A stretch of 10,967 nucleotides of DNA. It comes from Dehalococcoidia bacterium (GTDB taxonomy: Bacteria > Chloroflexota > Dehalococcoidia > GIF9 > AB-539-J10). Position 1 is the stretch's first letter; the number at the start of each line of letters is the position of its first letter. Shown here piece by piece: positions 1 through 5,802 of this stretch. The notes under the pieces were generated by a model that saw nothing but the letters and a program-made list of their open reading frames with translations, did no database searches and was not told where the DNA came from. Both the position numbers and the translations under genes were made by a program. The stretch covers positions 1-10,967 of the forward strand of contig JAGYOV010000017.1 in assembly GCA_018399375.1 (NCBI GenBank), read 5' to 3'.

Positions 1-503
1 CCTACTTTCTCCATGACCTCAGCGATCAAGTTGCCAATATTTTCATCAATGGCCGATATGGTGGCTACTTGAGCTACCTGGTCCTTGCCTGAGATCGGTA
101 TAGCCTTTTTCTTGAGGGCATTAACCACGGTGGCTACGCCTTTGTCTAAGCCATGTTTCAGCGCCATGGCATCAGCTCCAGCGGCGATGTTTTTGAATCC
201 TTCGCTTACGATGCTTTGCGCTATAATGGTAGCTGTGCTTGTACCATCACCGCACTGATCATTAGTCCTGGTAGCTGCCTGCTTCACCAGCTGTACCCCC
301 ATGTTTTCAAATGGGTCGGGCAGCTCTATTTCTTTGGCTACTGCTACTCCATCATCAAGTACCGAAGGAGCTCCAAATTTTTTGTCTAGCGCAACGGGGC
401 GGCCGCGTGGACCCAGCGTTACTCTTATAGCGCTGGCTAGGGTATCTATCCCGTTCTTCAATGATTTCCTTGCTTCTTCGCCAAAAAGAAGTTGCTTTGC
501 CAT
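1..503 (-). CDS. groEL: 60-kDa chaperonin GroEL, N-terminal 167 residues (3' end outside the window)
   Basis: Subunit of the cytoplasmic GroEL/GroES folding chamber. Reading the minus strand from ATG at 503 gives an open frame to the window edge beginning MAKQLLFGEEARKSL. It carries the ATP-binding signatures of the equatorial domain: TLGPRGR near residue 30, DDGVAVAKEIEL near residues 52-63, and CGDGTSTAT near residues 84-92, the family's phosphate-binding GDGTTTAT motif with one Thr-to-Ser change. The N-terminal third of a family about 540 residues long is present, with no frameshift. A strong Shine-Dalgarno, GAGGAGG at 511-517, sits 7 nt before the start. Only 14 nt separate it from the groES stop, so the two are one operon, groES first. 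Regulation should follow the CIRCE element upstream of groES. Identity is near certain from the motifs and the partner gene. Confidence 0.97.
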   Translation of the reverse strand, partial: MAKQLLFGEEARKSLKNGIDTLASAIRVTLGPRGRPVALDKKFGAPSVLDDGVAVAKEIELPDPFENMGVQLVKQAATRTNDQCGDGTSTATIIAQSIVSEGFKNIAAGADAMALKHGLDKGVATVVNALKKKAIPISGKDQVAQVATISAIDENIGNLIAEVMEKV

Positions 504-517
504 TCTCTTGCCTCCTC

Positions 518-814
518 TTATGAAATTTTCTTGGCTAGGATATCGCTTTCTCGCATGATAACCATCTCTTCTTCACCCAGCTTGAACTCAGTGCCTGCAT
601 ACTTGGAATAGAGAACTATGTCGCCGACCTTCACTTCCATGGTCATGCGCTTCCCTTCATCATCAAGCTTGCCAGGGCCCGCGGCGATGATTTCACCCTC
701 TTGAGGTTTCTCCTTGGCGGTGTCGGGAAGAACGATCCCGCCTTTGCTTACTTCTTCCTTGGGTGCGGGTTTGATCACTACCCTGTCTCCCAGAGGTTCG
801 ACTTTAGCTGCCAT
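518..814 (-). CDS. groES: 10-kDa co-chaperonin GroES
   Basis: Lid of the GroEL chamber: seven copies form a dome that caps GroEL and sets its ATP cycle. The 98-residue product has the usual family length. It starts MAAKVEPLGDRVVIKP, the conserved first strand, continues with the mobile loop around residues 20-35 (SKGGIVLPDTAKEKPQ) that docks on GroEL, and then has the G-x-V/I-x-A-GPG-K segment (EIIAAGPGKLDDEG) and VGDIVLYSKYAGTE. The ATG at 814 is preceded by an excellent Shine-Dalgarno, AAGGAGG at 822-828, with a 7-nt spacer. It is the first gene of a groES-groEL operon driven by the minus-strand promoter at 875-902 and controlled by CIRCE at 846-872. Confidence 0.98.
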   Translation of the reverse strand: MAAKVEPLGDRVVIKPAPKEEVSKGGIVLPDTAKEKPQEGEIIAAGPGKLDDEGKRMTMEVKVGDIVLYSKYAGTEFKLGEEEMVIMRESDILAKKIS

Positions 815-845
815 GTGCTATCCTCCTTTCTTTTTTCTATTTATT

Positions 846-872
846 TTAGCACTCTCATGCCTCGACTGCTAA
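846..872 (-). promoter_or_regulatory. CIRCE operator (HrcA binding site) of groESL
   Basis: Inverted repeat TTAGCACTC - 9 nt - GACTGCTAA. This is the CIRCE consensus (TTAGCACTC-N9-GAGTGCTAA) with one mismatch, a C for G in the third base of the right arm. It begins two bases downstream of the -10 box of the groES promoter, so it would cover the transcription start and lie in the mRNA leader, the usual CIRCE position. By established knowledge HrcA binds it and represses groESL until heat shock. No hrcA gene lies in the window. Confidence 0.95.
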
Positions 873-874
873 AT

Positions 875-902
875 ATTATAGCACAAAAATTTCGGGCGTC
901 AA
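875..902 (-). promoter_or_regulatory. groESL promoter, sigmaA/sigma70 type
   Basis: Read on the minus strand: TTGACG (897-902), 16-nt spacer, TATAAT (875-880). Transcription would begin near 868, inside CIRCE, giving a leader of about 55 nt before the groES ATG. The near-consensus boxes together with the operator make this a firm call. Confidence 0.9.
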
Positions 903-905
903 CAG

Positions 906-934
906 TTGAAAAAATATGCTTTCCCTAATAAAAT
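906..934 (+). promoter_or_regulatory. Promoter of the 25-residue-repeat coiled-coil gene, divergent to groESL
   Basis: TTGAAA (906-911), 17-nt spacer, TAAAAT (929-934). The predicted start near 941 leaves a leader of about 58 nt before ATG 999. The -35 box is three bases from the -35 box of the divergent groESL promoter (897-902), so two polymerases could hardly bind at once. It also means that the upstream in-frame TTG at 906 is promoter DNA and not the start codon. Called from sequence match and spacing only. Confidence 0.65.
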
Positions 935-998
935 GTTAAAACATGTGGTATATGTAATAATCAAGGAAAGAAAACTCTTTCGGGATTTTGAGAAGAGC

Positions 999-2609
999 AT
1001 GGCAGACAGCAGTAGCGATTTTGAAGAAACGGTAGCAAGGGCTAAAATGCTAAGCTTGGCAGCTCAAGAGGCAGCCAGGGAATCGTCTCATGCATCACGG
1101 GATGCCATTGAGAGGGTGGAAAGAGTAAGTGAGGCGACGCAGGAAGTTGCCATAGAGGCTAAAAGGACCTTGCAGGAACTGGTGCGGCGAGCGGAGAAAT
1201 CCAATGAAGAGGCCCAGAAGATTTCCAGTACGATGACAAAAGATTCTCAGAGCGCAGTCGAGAGAGCAGAAGCCTCAATTGAGATGATGACCAAGGCAGC
1301 CGAAGCATCGGCAAAGGCATTCGATGAGGCGGTAAGCAAACTTGAAAGGAAAGTCGAGTCAATTCAGGAGAATCTTGAGACTTCAGTGCGGGAGTCGCAG
1401 GAGAGGCTGGAGAGAGTTGAAAGTAGAGGGCAACTTTTATCGAATGAGGCTGACAGCGCAAATAAAGGTTCTCAAGAAGCATTGAGCAAAGTGGAGGAAA
1501 TAGCCAGGGTAACGCAAGAAGCGATCAGTGAGGCTAGGGGAACATCAGGGGATGCGGTAGATAGGGCAGAAAATATGAATAGGGAAATCACGAAAGTGGC
1601 TAAGGAAACTAGAAAAGCGGCGCAGGAAGCCATTAATAAGGCGGAGAAGGTAAGCAGAGCTGCAGAAACAACAGCAGAGACAACATCAAGGATGTTCGAT
1701 GAAGCTATAAGCAAAGCTGAGGAGGGGAACCGGATAGCTCAGGATGCAAATGTCAGAGCTAAGAGAGCAGCGGAGGAGGTAATGAATAGTGCCAGGGAAA
1801 TAGAAGAAAGGGCTCGGAATGAGACAGAAGCCCTAGTAGCGACATCTAAAGAAATTATAGATAGGGCTGAAGCGACAATTAGATCTTCTAAGAGCGATAT
1901 GGAGCGATCGATGATGGCTTCCCAAGAAGCGGTAAGCAGGTCCGAAGAGATAAGCCAGATGTCTCGAGAATCTGCTGATGAGGCGCAGAAGATATCTCAG
2001 GAAGCGATAAGCAGGGCTGAAGCTACCAATCTAACAGTTACCAAGATCGCAGAGGGAGCCAGAAAAGCAGCGGAAGAGGCAATGAGCAAGGCTGAAGAGG
2101 TAGGCAGGTTGTCAGAAGAGGCCGTTTCTGAAGCTCAAAAGGTATCACGAGAAGCAATGGATGTGAGTCAGTCAGCTAGAGAAGCTGCTGAAGAGTCCGT
2201 GAGATTAGCCAAGGAGGCAACTGCAGAATCGATAAGATTGGCTAGAGAATCGGTTGAGACGTCGATTCGACTGCTGGAGGAGGCGGTTGCCAGGAACGAT
2301 GAAGCGGGCAGATCAGCACAGAGAACAGTCAAATCTTCCTTGAAGGCATTCCGAGAAACATTGAAAAAGGCACAGGAGTTTGCTGGAGTACATGGCCCCA
2401 TGGATGAAGTAGAGGAAGATAAATTTCCTGAAGTATCGTCGCGAGCCTTTGAAGTGGTATTGAGTCAGGCTGAAAGTAAAAAGGGCGAAAGCAGGGCTCC
2501 TCAAAAGGCCAGTTCGGATATTAAGGCACGTTTGGATTTCCTGTCCAAGATGTATCAAGCTGACAAGGGCCAGATTGAAGAGGAACTTGAAAGAGAAGAT
2601 GATTACTAA
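999..2609 (+). CDS. Long coiled-coil protein of eighteen 25-residue repeats, function unknown
   Basis: No family is recognised. The 536-residue product is rich in Ala, Glu, Ser, Arg and Lys and contains no Cys, no signal peptide and no membrane segment, so it is probably cytoplasmic. Residues 10-459 form eighteen back-to-back units of exactly 25 residues. Each opens with a variant of [DE]-A-[IV]-x-[KR]-[AV]-E, for example DAIERVE at 35, EAVSKLE at 110, EAISKAE at 235, EAISRAE at 335 and EAMSKAE at 360. The match weakens in the last three units, where a local 11-residue repeat (SVRLAKEATAE, SIRLARESVET, SIRLLEEAVAR) appears. A non-repeat tail of about 77 residues follows and ends in an acidic helix. 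Twenty-five residues fit two heptads plus one hendecad, consistent with a long rod. ATG 999 is chosen because the frame upstream (open from TTG 906) overlaps a promoter; the Shine-Dalgarno (AGAAG, 991-995) is weak and close. A scaffold, filament or nucleoid role is possible but unproven. Superficial likeness to apolipoprotein, LEA or chemoreceptor helices is probably compositional. Confidence 0.85.
   Translation: MADSSSDFEETVARAKMLSLAAQEAARESSHASRDAIERVERVSEATQEVAIEAKRTLQELVRRAEKSNEEAQKISSTMTKDSQSAVERAEASIEMMTKAAEASAKAFDEAVSKLERKVESIQENLETSVRESQERLERVESRGQLLSNEADSANKGSQEALSKVEEIARVTQEAISEARGTSGDAVDRAENMNREITKVAKETRKAAQEAINKAEKVSRAAETTAETTSRMFDEAISKAEEGNRIAQDANVRAKRAAEEVMNSAREIEERARNETEALVATSKEIIDRAEATIRSSKSDMERSMMASQEAVSRSEEISQMSRESADEAQKISQEAISRAEATNLTVTKIAEGARKAAEEAMSKAEEVGRLSEEAVSEAQKVSREAMDVSQSAREAAEESVRLAKEATAESIRLARESVETSIRLLEEAVARNDEAGRSAQRTVKSSLKAFRETLKKAQEFAGVHGPMDEVEEDKFPEVSSRAFEVVLSQAESKKGESRAPQKASSDIKARLDFLSKMYQADKGQIEEELEREDDY
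1026..2375 (+). repeat. 18 tandem 75-bp coding units (25-residue protein repeat)
   Basis: Units start at residue 10 and every 25 residues to residue 435, with no insertion or deletion. The first position is Glu or Asp in nearly every unit (Ser in one), the third is mostly Ile/Val/Leu/Met, and the seventh is mostly Glu. The repeat is plain in protein but weak in DNA: codons and many residues differ between units. This suggests old duplication held in register by selection, not recent slippage. Confidence 0.85.
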
Positions 2610-2634
2610 GATATCCGCAATTAACGATGACGAG

Positions 2635-2677
2635 GTTAAAGTGCTGAGCGCAGATTACTTGCTTAACTTTATTTTTT
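2635..2677 (+). terminator. Probable intrinsic terminator after the long coiled-coil gene
   Basis: GTTAA (2635-2639) pairs with TTAAC (2663-2667), with weaker inner pairing AGT/ACT and CTG/CAG, followed by TTTATTTTTT (2668-2677). It lies 26 nt after the stop codon. The stem is imperfect and AT-rich, so termination strength is uncertain. The T-tract is the better half of the evidence. Confidence 0.5.
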
Positions 2678-2736
2678 AATGTAAATAGTTGAGAATAATG
2701 GAAATAGAAGTCTGTCGTAAATAAAGGAGGTATGTT

Positions 2737-3174
2737 ATGCCGGGGGTAGAAAATCAAGGACCCGTTGAGCAGAAGCCCAATGAGATAGATCAGGAAACTA
2801 GGAAGGTTGCCAAGAAAGCCAACGAACAAACTGTAGAGGGAACGGGACTCAGTGAAATTCAGCAGCGGGCAGTCATGGCTTATGCTGCTTACATAGAAGC
2901 TGAGCGTGAAGTTGAAAAGGCCTATCTGGATCAGCAGAAGAAGATCGAGAAGGATTATTTGGAAACTAGAGAAAAGGCGCGTAAGGCCTGTGAAGAAAGT
3001 ATCGCACAGGCGTTGAAGGCCCGCGAGGCAGCTGAAGAGAGGGCGCGCAAAGACTGTGATGAAAAAGTGGCCTTGGCGATGAAGGCTCGCGAAGAAGCTG
3101 ATTTGAAAAGCCTGGAAGCTCGTAATGTCAGCTTGGAGCAAAGCTGGGATATCTTTATCAAGAGCAGAAAGTAG
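2737..3174 (+). CDS. Small coiled-coil protein with an 11-residue repeat, function unknown
   Basis: No family is recognised. This 145-residue protein has a polar N-terminal part of about 37 residues that is probably disordered, then one continuous helix. Residues 49-136 read as eight gapless 11-residue units: YAAYIEAEREV, EKAYLDQQKKI, EKDYLETREKA, RKACEESIAQA, LKAREAAEERA, RKDCDEKVALA, MKAREEADLKS, LEARNVSLEQS. Position 2 is usually Lys, position 3 often Ala, and position 4 Tyr, Cys or Arg. The only two cysteines, 85 and 107, hold the same position two units apart. Hendecads favour straight or slightly right-handed coiled coils or amphipathic surface helices. The start is firm: AAGGAGG at 2724-2730, 6 nt before the ATG. 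A terminator-like hairpin separates it from the preceding coiled-coil gene, and no convincing promoter of its own was seen (TTGCTT 2659 / TAAATA 2682 is a weak candidate). It converges on the CetZ-like gene and may work with it; that link is inference. Confidence 0.85.
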   Translation: MPGVENQGPVEQKPNEIDQETRKVAKKANEQTVEGTGLSEIQQRAVMAYAAYIEAEREVEKAYLDQQKKIEKDYLETREKARKACEESIAQALKAREAAEERARKDCDEKVALAMKAREEADLKSLEARNVSLEQSWDIFIKSRK

Positions 3175-3191
3175 CAGAGTAAGCAAAAACT

Positions 3192-3237
3192 GCTCCCCCG
3201 CGAGCAAGCTCTCTTTATTATGGCTCTCGGGGGTAGC
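3192..3237. terminator. Strong hairpin between convergent genes
   Basis: Arms GCTCCCCCGCGAGC (3192-3205) and GCTCTCGGGGGTAGC (3223-3237) pair over 13 positions with one mismatch and one bulged base, around a 17-nt loop. It sits 17 nt after the stop of the small coiled-coil gene and about 60 nt beyond the stop of the oppositely oriented tubulin gene, so it could end both transcripts. There is no T-tract on either side, so it may act as an mRNA 3'-end stabiliser or need Rho. A weaker inverted repeat, TGGCA (3242-3246) with TGCCA (3263-3267), follows. Confidence 0.5.
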
Positions 3238-3296
3238 TGCATGGCACAGATCTACTTTGATATGCCAGCATGCAAAACATGCATTGGATGTGTTCT

Positions 3297-4469
3297 CTAT
3301 AGCAGGACAGGGATGTCGTTAAAGGTTTCTTCGAATTTCCTGCTGGGCAGTTGCAATCCCTGTCTTGCCTTTATGGTAGCGATCAGATCAAGTGCTTGAG
3401 TGAAGTAACTCGTGATCTTCCTTACCGACGTAAGTTCAGAGAGCACCACAGAAACATTCAAGGTATCTTTGCCACGCGGATAATCGCCGCTCCTTATTAG
3501 TGCATTAGGAGCTATGTTTCTCAGGTTGTCACCAACTTCCTTGACTATATCCATGTTTATTTCTCTCGGGGGAGCAGTAATGAGGTACAGCGCTCTCCGA
3601 GCATCTTTTGGCTCACAGGAAAGGGATAGTTCTCCAAGCGCCGCATCCATGCACTGGGCTCCTCTGCTAGTTTCAGACATCTTATCCCTGAAGTCTCGCT
3701 TAGGCCCAAAGGCAAACCTCTTCTTTTGAATGGGGGAAACGCCTTCTCCGAGCACAGTCCATCCTGCCAGAGTTTGCATTATATCGCCGGCATCAAGCAC
3801 CTTCGACCCAACGAACCTCTGATTCGTTTCCTCTCCAGCACAGAGCATGTTGTAAAAAGGCTCTACCACTCGAGCATTGATTGCATCCATGTTCCTCATA
3901 AGCGAGGCATTCTTTTTAACATATCTCTGGTTATCAACAAGGAATATAGCATCTGCTGCCAGATATACCGATTTGAGACATATGGCCGTATTATATATAG
4001 TTCTTGCCTCAGTTGTTTCTTCCTGGCGGAAGGGAAGAACGACGATGTTATAAACGGGCTTCCCGATATAGCGCTCTTTCAATAGCTGCGTCAGGATTCC
4101 TATCGATCCTGATCCTGTGCCACCAGAAGCACTGGCGATGAGCATAAAAGCATCCGTATCATGAAAATGCTCTGAAGTCCTCAGGGCATCTATAACCTTA
4201 TCGCTATCTTCCTTCGCTATCTCTGCGCCGAGTTCACTTACTTTGCCTACTCCGTGGCCATTGGTCTGTGAGCCCCCAATGAGAATTCTATGTTTGTAAT
4301 CGGGATTGATAGTACGCAATCCGCTCAAGTCTGTAACATCTGAGTTTATAGCGAATACATCGGCAATGATCTGGATCCCACGTTGTGTCTGAGCCCTCTT
4401 GTTCAGCCGGGCAAACCTGTCAGCAATTCTTCCTCCACATTGACCTAGTCCTATAACTAATAACTTCAT
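3297..4469 (-). CDS. CetZ-like tubulin/FtsZ-superfamily GTPase
   Basis: Tubulin-superfamily GTPases bind GTP and assemble head to tail into filaments; CetZ proteins, known mainly from haloarchaea, control cell shape. The 390-residue product shows the superfamily landmarks: GLGQCGGRI at residues 7-15 (loop T1), GHGVGKVSELGAEIAKED at 71-88, and the signature GGTGSGS at 116-122 (loop T4). The stretch NIVVLPFRQEE follows at 141-151, and LDAGDIMQTL at 225-234 is the likely T7 loop, with Asp226 and Asp229 as candidate catalytic acids. The start MKLLVIGLGQCGGRI and the GHGVG..ELGAEIA..D block look like CetZ, not canonical FtsZ. There is no FtsZ-style C-terminal tail peptide; the protein ends DIPVLL. 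Length fits CetZ. ATG 4469 has no Shine-Dalgarno, and the promoter predicts transcription starting at the ATG itself. The gene converges on the small coiled-coil gene. It could be a bacterial side branch of FtsZ and not true CetZ; assembly and function are inferred. Confidence 0.85.
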   Translation of the reverse strand: MKLLVIGLGQCGGRIADRFARLNKRAQTQRGIQIIADVFAINSDVTDLSGLRTINPDYKHRILIGGSQTNGHGVGKVSELGAEIAKEDSDKVIDALRTSEHFHDTDAFMLIASASGGTGSGSIGILTQLLKERYIGKPVYNIVVLPFRQEETTEARTIYNTAICLKSVYLAADAIFLVDNQRYVKKNASLMRNMDAINARVVEPFYNMLCAGEETNQRFVGSKVLDAGDIMQTLAGWTVLGEGVSPIQKKRFAFGPKRDFRDKMSETSRGAQCMDAALGELSLSCEPKDARRALYLITAPPREINMDIVKEVGDNLRNIAPNALIRSGDYPRGKDTLNVSVVLSELTSVRKITSYFTQALDLIATIKARQGLQLPSRKFEETFNDIPVLL

Positions 4470-4475
4470 GGATTT

Positions 4476-4505
4476 ATTCTAAGCAATCTTATGTAACGAT
4501 GTCAA
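4476..4505 (-). promoter_or_regulatory. Promoter of the CetZ-like gene, predicting a leaderless mRNA
   Basis: Minus strand: perfect TTGACA (4500-4505), 18-nt spacer, TAGAAT (4476-4481). Six bases (4470-4475) separate the -10 box from the ATG, which places the expected +1 at the first base of the start codon. There is no ribosome-binding site, consistent with leaderless translation. Confidence 0.75.
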
Positions 4506-4861
4506 TATCGCTCCTTGCTAAACTTTAATTACGGTAGTTTGGTAGGAGAAGTTCTCTTATGAAGTATAGGAATTTCTAGATGATGCAACAAGTACTCTAA
4601 ATTATGATTGCTTTACCTCGGCTACGACGATGGTAATAGCCACAGTTTGTAACTATTGATCAGGAGAGAAGCCTATTGAAGCTTATAATCTCAGGGCAAA
4701 AGAAAATGGGGGCAGAAAAATTATTTAAAAGAGAAGAGCATTTTCAAAGTTTTTCTGGGATATGGAGAATGAGAAAATTACCTGTTTCACAGTATAGGTT
4801 AGTTAAGTGAGTTAATATATCTGTAGATGATTAAGACAATTCAATTCTGGGGCCGAATTTG
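4506..4861. other. AT-rich intergenic stretch without a recognised gene
   Basis: This is the remainder of the 437-bp gap between the divergent tubulin and ftsY genes. It holds a TATAAT at 4684-4689 without a well-spaced -35 box, and a 34-codon open frame from ATG 4706 with no good ribosome-binding site, which is expected by chance. No tRNA, riboswitch or strong hairpin was seen. A small RNA or an extra regulatory site cannot be excluded. Confidence 0.4.
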
Positions 4862-4870
4862 TGATATTAT
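4862..4870 (+). promoter_or_regulatory. Possible extended -10 promoter of the ftsY operon
   Basis: TGATATTAT at 4862-4870 has the TGn-TAttAT form of an extended -10 element. The nearest -35-like hexamer (TTCAAT, 4840-4845) is 19 nt upstream and poor. A start near 4877 would give a leader of about 30 nt carrying the ftsY ribosome-binding site. Tentative. Confidence 0.4.
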
Positions 4871-4906
4871 TACATCTATATTGCAGAGGGCTGAGGAAGA
4901 GATTCT

Positions 4907-5791
4907 TTGTTAGGCAAGACGGATAGCAATCGAGAGAGTTGGTTGAGCAGGATATCACGCCTCTTCGATCGAGGATCCATTGAAGAAGAAACGTGGGAGG
5001 AATTGGAGGAATTGCTGATCCTTGCCGACGTTGGCATAGAAACCACGGACAAGTTGCTTAACAGTGTTAAGCGAAGAGTAAAGACTGATAAATTGATTGA
5101 TTCTGCGCACGTCAAGGCAGCATTGAAAGATGAGATGATAAAAATATTGACTTTTCCGCATACTCAGGTAAACACGCCTCCACCAACAGTTATTCTGGTG
5201 GTGGGAGTCAACGGCTCGGGGAAAACTACCAGCATAGCCAAGCTAGCTCATGGCTATACTTCCCAGGGAAGAAGAGTTATCTTGGGGGCAGCTGATACCT
5301 TTCGAGCAGCGGCGATTGAACAGCTTCAGCTGTGGGGCAAGCGAGTAGGCGCTGAGGTCATTGCTCACAAGCCCCATTCCGATCCCGGTGCAGTTACCTT
5401 TGATGCTATTGAGGCAGCCTACAGCAGGGGAGTCGATGTAGTTATTATCGATACTGCGGGGCGACTTCACACTAAGTCTAATTTGATGGAAGAGATGAGG
5501 AAGATAAGGAGAGTGGCCTCTAGCCGCAACGTCTCTGCGCCCCATCAAGTTCTGCTGGTAATAGATTCCACTACAGGCCAGAATGGGCTAAATCAGGCAA
5601 GGGCTTTCACCCAGGCCATAGGAGTAACTGATATTTTCCTGACCAAATTGGATAGCATGGCTAGGGGAGGAATTGTTTTTGCCATCTGCGATGAGCTAAA
5701 AATACCCATTACTTACGTAGGAACGGGTGAAAGGCTGCAGGATTTGCTCCCATTCAGCGCGGAGAATTTCGTTAACACCATTTTCTCCTGA
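4907..5791 (+). CDS. ftsY: Signal recognition particle receptor FtsY
   Basis: FtsY is the membrane-associated SRP receptor GTPase: with Ffh it delivers ribosomes making membrane proteins to the Sec translocon. The 294 residues are essentially the NG core. The helical N domain spans about 1-85. The G domain has GVNGSGKT (100-107, P-loop), the insertion-box motif DTFRAAAIEQL (130-140), DTAGR (182-186), TKLD (246-249) and GTGERLQDLLPF (272-283). The long acidic A domain of E. coli FtsY is absent, as in many compact bacterial FtsY proteins; an N-terminal amphipathic stretch (WLSRISRLF, 12-20) may serve as lipid anchor. The TTG start is well supported: an in-frame TGA lies at 4892-4894, the TTG is the first start codon after it, and GGAAGAG at 4895-4901 is 5 nt upstream. 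It heads a three-gene operon with only 11 nt before the next start codon. Confidence 0.96.
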   Translation: MLGKTDSNRESWLSRISRLFDRGSIEEETWEELEELLILADVGIETTDKLLNSVKRRVKTDKLIDSAHVKAALKDEMIKILTFPHTQVNTPPPTVILVVGVNGSGKTTSIAKLAHGYTSQGRRVILGAADTFRAAAIEQLQLWGKRVGAEVIAHKPHSDPGAVTFDAIEAAYSRGVDVVIIDTAGRLHTKSNLMEEMRKIRRVASSRNVSAPHQVLLVIDSTTGQNGLNQARAFTQAIGVTDIFLTKLDSMARGGIVFAICDELKIPITYVGTGERLQDLLPFSAENFVNTIFS

Positions 5792-5802
5792 GAGAACTAA
5801 TT

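Noticed and set aside
906..998. 31-residue N-terminal extension of the long coiled-coil protein from TTG 906 (or ATG 933)
   Set aside because: TTG 906 coincides with the -35 box and ATG 933 overlaps the -10 box of a well-formed promoter, and the extension (hydrophobic VVYVII stretch) does not fit the repeat. ATG 999 leads directly into the first repeat unit.
1026..2375. Recent tandem DNA repeat or CRISPR-like array
   Set aside because: The 75-bp period is seen in protein but individual units are strongly diverged at DNA level, with no identical direct repeats or spacers.
1159..2401. Minus-strand open frames within the 25-residue repeat region
   Set aside because: Low-complexity Ser/Ala/Leu translations that are the complement of the repeated coding units; no start signals.
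999..2609. Reading the long coiled-coil protein as a methyl-accepting chemotaxis protein or apolipoprotein
   Set aside because: It lacks membrane segments, a HAMP domain and the conserved chemoreceptor hairpin tip; similarity is due to Ala/Glu-rich helical composition.
2521..3242. Long minus-strand open frames opposite the two coiled-coil genes (2521-3207 and 2955-3242)
   Set aside because: They mirror Ala/Glu/Lys-rich coding DNA, give Leu/Ser/Phe-rich translations without motifs, and oppose genes with a strong ribosome site and clear repeat structure.
4706..4810. 34-codon open frame in the tubulin-ftsY gap
   Set aside because: No convincing ribosome-binding site, no recognisable protein feature, and length expected by chance in 437 bp.
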